From Nocardioides marinisabuli (lineage in GTDB: Bacteria > Actinomycetota > Actinomycetes > Propionibacteriales > Nocardioidaceae): 64,000 bases of DNA. The stretch spans positions 2,480,001 through 2,544,000 of the forward strand of contig NZ_CP059163.1 in assembly GCF_013466785.1 (NCBI RefSeq). Direction: 5' to 3'. This document shows positions 59,648 through 64,000 of the stretch, piece after piece. The position numbers were made by a program, and so were the translations under genes. Each line of letters begins with the position of its first letter. Positions within the stretch are counted from its first letter, which is position 1. Under the pieces are notes generated by a model. The model saw only the letters and a program-made list of their open reading frames with translations, was not told the DNA's origin and made no database searches.

Positions 59648-60643
59648 ATGAGCGAGCAGCCGCCCCTGGGGGTACGCGCGCTCGACGCGCTGTTCCGCGC
59701 CACGCCGGCGATGTCGGTGGCGCGGATGAGCGAGGAGCGGTTGCGCCGGGTCCAGGGGGCCACCATCCCCGCCCGGGGCCCGGCCAACCTGCTCCTGGGT
59801 CGCCCGCGCGGCGGGGTGCGCATCAGCACCCGCACCTTCCCCGCCAGCCACGGCGAGCTGCCGCTGCGGCTCTACGTGCCGCAGCGGCCCGCGCTCGGGC
59901 CGCGCCCCGTGGTGCTGCACCTGCACGGCGGCGGCTTCGTGCTCGGCAGCGCCCGCCAGGGCGACTGGCTGTGCAGCGCGGTCGCCGACGACCTCGACGC
60001 CGTCGTGGTGGCCGTCGACTATCGGCTCGCCCCCACCCACCGCTTCCCCGCCGCGCTCGACGACTGCTACGAGGCGCTGCTGTGGACCGTCGAGCACGCC
60101 CACGTCCTGGGCGCCGACCCCGAGCGCCTGGGCCTGATGGGCGACAGCGCCGGCGGCAACCTCGCCGCGGTGCTCGCGCTGCGGGCCCGCGAGGAGTCCG
60201 GGCCGGCGGTGCTGCACCAGGCGCTGCTCTACCCCGCGACCGACCTCACCGAGGCGCTGCGCGAGCACGCGTCGTACGTCGGCAACCGCGGCATCGTGCT
60301 GAGCAACGACGACCTCGAGATCTTCTACGGCCACTACCTGCCCGAGGGGACCGACCCGACCGACTGGCGGCTCTCGCCGGTGCACGCCCCCGACCTGGCC
60401 GGCCTGCCGCCGGCCGTGGTGGTCGTCGCCGGGCTCGACCCGCTGCACGACAGCGGGGTGCGCTACGCCGAGGCGCTGGTCGCCTCCGGCACCCCGGCCC
60501 GGGTGGAGGACTTCCACCTGATGCCGCACGGGTTCCTCAGCTTCCCCTACCTGGCGCGCAGCGCCCGGCCCGCGCTCGAGGCGGTGGTCGCCGACCAGCG
60601 CCGGCACCTGGGCGGGGACCCGCCGATCAGTGGGCACCGCTGA
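59648..60643 (+). CDS. Alpha/beta hydrolase of the hormone-sensitive lipase family
   Basis: 331-aa esterase. The family oxyanion motif is 'LHLHGGGFVLGS' and the nucleophile elbow 'LMGDSAGGNLAAV' (Ser near residue 165). 'VVVAGLDPLHDSGVRYAEAL' supplies the acid and 'LMPHGFLSFP' the His. 'AVDYRLAPTHRFPAALDDCYEAL' is typical of HSL-type enzymes. It acts on short-chain acyl esters in the cytoplasm. It begins 16 bases after the small Gly-rich gene and overlaps the convergent SMR gene by 17 bases. Confidence 0.92.
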   Translation: MSEQPPLGVRALDALFRATPAMSVARMSEERLRRVQGATIPARGPANLLLGRPRGGVRISTRTFPASHGELPLRLYVPQRPALGPRPVVLHLHGGGFVLGSARQGDWLCSAVADDLDAVVVAVDYRLAPTHRFPAALDDCYEALLWTVEHAHVLGADPERLGLMGDSAGGNLAAVLALRAREESGPAVLHQALLYPATDLTEALREHASYVGNRGIVLSNDDLEIFYGHYLPEGTDPTDWRLSPVHAPDLAGLPPAVVVVAGLDPLHDSGVRYAEALVASGTPARVEDFHLMPHGFLSFPYLARSARPALEAVVADQRRHLGGDPPISGHR

Positions 60644-60947
60644 GGTTCAGCCCGACCACGCCGACCACCACCAGACCCAGCGACACGGCGCGGACCCAGC
60701 CCAGCGGCTCGCCCAGCAGCACCACGCCGACGACCGCGACCAGGGCGGTGCCCAGGCCGGCCCACACGGCGTACGCCACCGAGACCGGCATGGTGCGCAC
60801 CACCAGCGACAGCAGCCACAGGGCGACGGCGTAGCCGGCGACCACCACGGCGGTCCACCCCGGTCGGGTGAACCCGTCGGTGCGCGGCAGGCTGGCCGTC
60901 GCGGCCACCTCGACCACGATCGCCAGCGTCAGGAGCAGGGCAGGCAC
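60627..60947 (-). CDS. Small multidrug resistance (SMR) family exporter
   Basis: 106-aa four-helix exporter. The essential membrane Glu lies in helix 1 ('LAIVVEVAATASL', Glu13 by this start, equivalent to EmrE Glu14). 'VAYAVWAGLGTALVAVVGVVLLGEPLGWVRAVSLGLVVVGVVGLNLSG' is the typical second half. The partner could be guanidinium (Gdx) or lipophilic cations (EmrE-like). GTG 60947 lies 6 bases beyond a minus-strand TACACT, a leaderless start. It is divergent from and presumably controlled by the TetR gene. Confidence 0.92.
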   Translation of the reverse strand: MPALLLTLAIVVEVAATASLPRTDGFTRPGWTAVVVAGYAVALWLLSLVVRTMPVSVAYAVWAGLGTALVAVVGVVLLGEPLGWVRAVSLGLVVVGVVGLNLSGAH

Positions 60948-60953
60948 CCCGCC

Positions 60954-60973
60954 AGTGTAGCGATCGCTACACT
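60954..60973. promoter_or_regulatory. Perfect 20-bp palindrome: TetR operator carrying both -10 elements
   Basis: AGTGTAGCGATCGCTACACT is exactly self-complementary. TACACT at its right end (60968-60973, plus) and its mirror at the left end (60959-60954, minus) each sit 6 bases before the start codon of the TetR and SMR genes. One bound dimer pair would shut both promoters. Confidence 0.8.
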
Positions 60974-60979
60974 TGTCGG

Positions 60980-61543
60980 ATGCCCCGACGCGAACAGCTG
61001 CTCGACGAGGTCACCGACCACGTCCTCGAGCACGGCCTGATCGGGCTGACGCTGCGCCCGGTCGCGGCGGCGATCGGCACCAGCGACCGGATGCTGATCT
61101 ACCACTTCGAGAACCGCGACGCGCTGGTCTCGGCGGTCGTGCAGCGGGTCAACGAGCGGGCGGTGGCCGCGGTCGAGGCGCTGCCGTCGCGGCGCACGGT
61201 CCGGGCCGGGGTGCACGGGCTGTGGGAGGCGTTCAGCACCCCGCCGCTGCAGGCCCTGATCACCTCCTACGTGCAGGCCGCCGCCACCGGGCTGCTGGGC
61301 GAGGAGCCCTACCGCAGCGACGTGCAGGCCTCCAACGCCGAGTGGGCGGCCGCGCTGCGCGACTACTTCGTGCGCTGCGGGGCCCCGCCGCGACGCGCGC
61401 GGCGGGTCGTGCGCCTCGTCGACGCCTCGCTGGTGGGGCTGCACGTCGACCTCGCCACCGAGACCTCCGACCAGCTCGCCGGGGTCGTCGACGACCTCGC
61501 CCGCGCCGCCCAGGGCCTGGCCCACCCCGAGACCGTGGCGTGA
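60980..61543 (+). CDS. TetR family transcriptional regulator
   Basis: 187-aa TetR protein. The N-terminal HTH reads 'REQLLDEVTDHVLEHGLIGLTLRPVAAAIGTSDRMLIYHFENRDALVSAVV', with the 'MLIYHFENRDAL' recognition region. The ligand domain is all-helical with two cysteine-free pockets lined by aromatic residues ('YVQAAATGLLGEEPYRSDVQ'). It is divergent from the SMR exporter and separated from it by the palindromic operator, so it probably represses both and is released by an exported cation. Confidence 0.93.
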   Translation: MPRREQLLDEVTDHVLEHGLIGLTLRPVAAAIGTSDRMLIYHFENRDALVSAVVQRVNERAVAAVEALPSRRTVRAGVHGLWEAFSTPPLQALITSYVQAAATGLLGEEPYRSDVQASNAEWAAALRDYFVRCGAPPRRARRVVRLVDASLVGLHVDLATETSDQLAGVVDDLARAAQGLAHPETVA

Positions 61544-61573
61544 CCTGCGTCACCCCGGCGCGTTGAGCAGGGC

Positions 61574-62557
61574 ATGACGGCACGTCCCCACGCCCTGCTG
61601 GCCCTGCTCGCCCCGTTGGTGGGCGCCCTGCTCGCCGCCCCCGGCGCGGACCCCGGCGTCGCCGCTGCCGCGCCGGCCGAGCGGCGGCTGCCGACGTTCA
61701 CCGAGTACGTCGCGCTCGGCGACTCCTGGACAGCCGACGTGGTGCTCGTCGACCGCTACGGCCTGCCCGACACCACCCACGCCCCGATCGACTGCGCGCA
61801 GTCGAAGTCGAACTACCCCAAGATCGTGGCCGAGGCGCTGGCGGTGCCGGTCTTCCGCGACGCCTCCTGCGGCTCGGCCACCACCAAGCACTTCCGACGA
61901 CCCCAGGAGGGCCTGCCCCTGGGCGGCACCAACCCGCCTCAGTTCGACCGGCTCACCCGCACCACCGACCTGGTCAGCGTCGGCATCGGCGGCAACGACG
62001 CCGGCATCGCCGGTGCCGGCCTCGACTGCCTCAACCTGATCCCGGTCGAGAACCCTGTCTCCGACAGCGGCCCCGGGCTCCCGCTCGGCGGCTGCAAGGC
62101 CAAGTACACCGCCGGTGGCGAGGACCAGCTGGCCCAGCGGATCAAGGCGTCCGAGATCAAGCTCGTCAAGGCGCTGCGCCAGATCCACCGCCGCGCCCCG
62201 CGGGCCCGGATCCTGGTGATGGACTACCTCGACGTGGTGCCCGACCACGGCTGCTACCCGACCCTGCCGGCCACCGACGAGGACATGGCCTACATCTCCG
62301 CCAAGTTCCGCCAGCTCAACAAGATGGTGCACCGGGCCGCGCGGCGCGGCGGCGCCGAGGTCGTCAACACCTACCGCCAGAGCGCCGGGCACGACCTGTG
62401 CCAGGCACCCCAGGTGCGCTGGGCCGAGACCTACGGGCCCTCGGTCAACGACCCCGCCGTCGGCGTGCCCGCCCACCCCAACGCCGCCGGCGCCCGCGCC
62501 CAGGCGGCGTACCTGCTCCAGCACCTGCGCGACACCGACCCCGACGTCTACCGCTGA
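61574..62557 (+). CDS. Secreted SGNH/GDSL-family hydrolase
   Basis: 327-aa lipase/esterase. A signal peptide ('ALLALLAPLVGALLAAPGADPGVAAAAPA') precedes the block I nucleophile 'YVALGDSWTADVV'. Block III is 'VSVGIGGNDAGIA' (Asn) and the Asp-His pair sits in 'VPAHPNAAGARAQA'. Four or more cysteines (in 'PIDCAQSKSNYP', 'DASCGSATT', 'LDCLNLIP', 'GGCKAKYTAG', 'HGCYPTLP', 'HDLCQAP') suggest disulfides as in the Streptomyces lipase SCO1725 group. It is exported and acts on lipids or esters outside. Confidence 0.92.
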   Translation: MTARPHALLALLAPLVGALLAAPGADPGVAAAAPAERRLPTFTEYVALGDSWTADVVLVDRYGLPDTTHAPIDCAQSKSNYPKIVAEALAVPVFRDASCGSATTKHFRRPQEGLPLGGTNPPQFDRLTRTTDLVSVGIGGNDAGIAGAGLDCLNLIPVENPVSDSGPGLPLGGCKAKYTAGGEDQLAQRIKASEIKLVKALRQIHRRAPRARILVMDYLDVVPDHGCYPTLPATDEDMAYISAKFRQLNKMVHRAARRGGAEVVNTYRQSAGHDLCQAPQVRWAETYGPSVNDPAVGVPAHPNAAGARAQAAYLLQHLRDTDPDVYR

Positions 62558-62568
62558 GCGGGCGCCTT

Positions 62569-62643
62569 GCATGAGTCCCCGGCCGACCGGGGACTCCTGC
62601 ACTTGTCAGGGGTTGCAACACCTGACAAGCGAGCGACTCGCCC
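62569..62643. repeat. Left inverted repeat of a two-hairpin element
   Basis: It contains a hairpin with arms GAGTCCCCGG/CCGGGGACTC (62573-62594) and a 28-bp near-perfect palindrome CTTGTCAGG...CCTGACAAG (62602-62629). It matches 63787-63861 in reverse orientation at about 70 of 75 positions. It may also terminate the SGNH hydrolase transcript. Confidence 0.85.
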
Positions 62644-62679
62644 GACCAGTGCGGCAGCCCGGTCCCGCCGTACGACGGC

Positions 62680-63657
62680 TCAGGCGCTGAGCGGGGGCGG
62701 CGAGAGCACCGCCCCGATACGTCGGGCGGTCGCGGGACCCCGCTCGAGGTCGGGCCAGTCCACCCGGACCGGTCGCCAGCCGGTGGCCTCGCACACCTCC
62801 TGCTCGCGCTTCTTCTCGCGCAGCACCGCGTCGGTGACGCTCTCGCCGGGGCGCAGCAGCTTGGTGTACTTCACCTTGCCGTCGAACTCCATGAAGACAC
62901 CCAGGTCCGGCCAGGCGAAGTCGACCCTCGCCACGAGCCGGCCCCACCGGTCGCGCACCTCGTACTGCGGCACCGGCATGGGCAGCCCGTTGGCCCAGCA
63001 CAGGTAGAGCAGCCGGCTCTCGCCCACCGACTCCAGCCGTGGGTCGCAGAGGCGCAGGACGATGTTGGCGGTCAAGGTGCCTGGCCAGTGGTCCATCGGC
63101 TCGGTGATGTCCTCTCCGAGGGCCCGGTAGCGCGTCTCGAGCGCCTCCCGGGTGGTCAGCCCGCGGTGCAGCAGGTCGTTGACCACGCACAGCGCGGCCT
63201 CGGCACGGCCGGTGGTGGTCATCTCGAGACCCAGCCGCGTCGGCGACGAGACGACCAGCCCGCCGCGGGTCGCCGTGTCCCCGGGCAGCAGCTTGCCGCG
63301 GTGCTGCTGGACGCCCGCCTCGCGACGCCCCGCCTTCCGGTCGGGCCTGGTCACGTGCACGTCGGTGAGGTCGAGCCCCCAGTCCGGTGCACCCCAGAAC
63401 GGCACCGCCGAGGCGTGCGAGACCACCAGGTCGGTCCCGCCCTGGGCCACCACCGCACGAGCCCGCAACCCGTTGCGGCCCGCCTCGTCGAGGGCGTCGT
63501 ACGACGCTCTGCTGACGTAGGCGCCCCAGCGGACCTTGGCCAGGTCGCCGCGCGCGACGGCGCGGGAGATGGCTCGGTCCGTCCAGCCGCTCGCGACGAG
63601 GTCCTTGCGGAGGTGGAGGGGAGTGAGCAACGGGTCGTGAGGAGTCAGTTCGTCCAT
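62680..63657 (-). CDS. AbiEi-like N-terminal domain / DUF559-type nuclease-fold protein
   Basis: 325-aa protein. The N-terminal ~60 residues ('LTPLHLRKDLVASGWTDRAISRAVARGDLAKVRWGAYVSRA') are a winged-helix module as in AbiEi-type antitoxins. The C-terminal third ('[54 protein letters not shown]', then 'REKKREQEVCEATGWRPVRVDWPDL') has the E...D...ExD spacing of DUF559/PD-(D/E)xK endonuclease-like folds. No toxin gene (AbiEii) is adjacent. ATG 63657 gives the family start. The gene sits alone between ~75-bp inverted repeats, so it looks like the cargo or the motor of a small mobile or repeat-linked unit. Confidence 0.8.
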   Translation of the reverse strand: MDELTPHDPLLTPLHLRKDLVASGWTDRAISRAVARGDLAKVRWGAYVSRASYDALDEAGRNGLRARAVVAQGGTDLVVSHASAVPFWGAPDWGLDLTDVHVTRPDRKAGRREAGVQQHRGKLLPGDTATRGGLVVSSPTRLGLEMTTTGRAEAALCVVNDLLHRGLTTREALETRYRALGEDITEPMDHWPGTLTANIVLRLCDPRLESVGESRLLYLCWANGLPMPVPQYEVRDRWGRLVARVDFAWPDLGVFMEFDGKVKYTKLLRPGESVTDAVLREKKREQEVCEATGWRPVRVDWPDLERGPATARRIGAVLSPPPLSA

Positions 63658-63786
63658 GCCCCCGGTGCTGCCCCGGGCACCGGCGGGCCTACCTGGGTGG
63701 GTGCTGGCCTGTGGACGACGAGCCGTCGGGGAGGGGTTGGGGTCAGCTGGTGGCTCGACCCAGGTCTGGCCAGCGGCGTACTTGGT

Positions 63787-63861
63787 GGGCGAGTCCCTCA
63801 CTTGTCAGGTGTTGCAACCCCTGACAAGTGCAGGAGTCCCCGGCTGACCGGGGACTCATGC
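63787..63861. repeat. Right inverted repeat of the two-hairpin element
   Basis: This is the reverse-oriented partner of 62569-62643. Its palindrome CTTGTCAGG...CCTGACAAG is at 63801-63828 and its GAGTCCCCGG/CCGGGGACTC hairpin at 63834-63857. Differences cluster in the hairpin loop (GGCTGACC here), which keeps the stems intact. Confidence 0.85.
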
Positions 63862-63869
63862 AGCCGGGC

Positions 63870-64000
63870 TCAGGCCAACGAGGCGGCGAGGGCCAGCAGG
63901 TCGCGGTCGCGTCCGGGGGCGGCGGTGAGGCTGACGCCGCAGGGCAGCCCGGCGGCGGTGCGCAGCGGCAGGGTGACGGCCGGCATCGCGGCGAGCGGGG
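63870..64000 (-). CDS. C-terminal fragment of an amidase, truncated by window edge
   Basis: The last 42 codons of a minus-strand gene end at 63870. They read 'AMPAVTLPLRTAAGLPCGVSLTAAPGRDRDLLALAASLA', the standard ending of amidase-signature enzymes ('aGlPavslPlg...GlPvGvqlva.pgaD..LL.lA'). The Ser-Ser-Lys catalytic part lies outside the window. The stop is 9 bases from the right inverted repeat, which could serve as its terminator. Confidence 0.8.
   Translation of the reverse strand, partial: PLAAMPAVTLPLRTAAGLPCGVSLTAAPGRDRDLLALAASLA

Noticed and set aside
62680..63657. Complete type IV toxin-antitoxin pair (AbiE)
   Set aside because: Only the AbiEi-like N-terminal domain is present. The C-terminus is a nuclease-like fold, and no AbiEii nucleotidyltransferase gene adjoins it.

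Overview
The window is about 72-75% GC by eye, uses GTG as readily as ATG for starts, packs genes with 4-nt ATGA/GTGA overlaps, and carries DUF222/HNH, DUF1707, DUF4245, DUF6542 and DUF2243 family genes. This points to a high-GC actinobacterium, most likely Nocardioides or another Nocardioidaceae (inference from gene content; no 16S is present). About 62 protein genes are called. No rRNA, tRNA or CRISPR array was seen.

Layout. 1-7.7 kb: a thioesterase tail, a membrane protein, class II fumarase, a membrane-anchored protein, a spermidine-synthase-like protein, class I fumarase, a DUF1707 protein and a DUF222/HNH endonuclease. 7.7-13.6 kb: a TPP riboswitch and a seven-gene, translationally coupled thiamine operon (thiE-thiO-thiS-thiG-tenI-like-thiD-thiC). 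13.7-19.2 kb: a stand-alone MsiK-type sugar ABC ATPase facing a complete LpqY-SugABC-like importer, with a strong shared terminator between them. 19.3-21.2 kb: two alpha/beta hydrolases. 21.2-21.7 kb: a 3.5-unit array of a ~134-bp repeat. 21.7-25.7 kb: an HTH-Mop regulator, modABC and glpX as one overlapping operon. 25.8-31.3 kb: a conserved actinobacterial housekeeping block (DUF4245, xseB, xseA, ispH, YciO/Sua5, DUF6542, rmuC). 31.4-34.4 kb: a membrane protein, xthA, an AAA ATPase and an inverted piece of the 134-bp repeat. 34.4-38.8 kb: phaC-phaZ-acyl-CoA dehydrogenase with a divergent thioesterase. 38.9-40.5 kb: a flavin/PNPOx-fold protein and ychF.

40.5-53.8 kb holds the most interesting system: a divergent IclR regulator followed by kdgK, kdgA, a sugar-binding lipoprotein, two permeases, an SDR, two heparinase II/III-type lyase candidates, a DUF624/YesL-like membrane protein, an MFS transporter and a second SDR. 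Together these describe import of uronate oligosaccharides, cytoplasmic lyase cleavage, reduction of the unsaturated uronate to KDG, phosphorylation to KDPG and aldol cleavage to pyruvate plus glyceraldehyde-3-phosphate. The importer has no ATPase of its own, and the orphan ATPase at 13.7 kb is the obvious candidate partner.

53.7-64 kb: DUF2243, a wax ester synthase/DGAT, a left-handed beta-helix acyltransferase, a YcaQ-type DNA glycosylase, a Ser/Thr kinase, a tiny Gly-rich protein, an HSL-type esterase, a divergent SMR/TetR pair around a perfect 20-bp palindrome, a secreted SGNH hydrolase, and an AbiEi/DUF559-like gene enclosed by ~75-bp inverted repeats. An amidase tail runs off the right edge.

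Quality note: thiO, thiD (twice) and modC are broken by single-base frameshifts that would each be repaired by adding one C (coding strand) to a short C run. thiC looks as if it has a compensated pair. Base-calling or assembly error is the simplest explanation.
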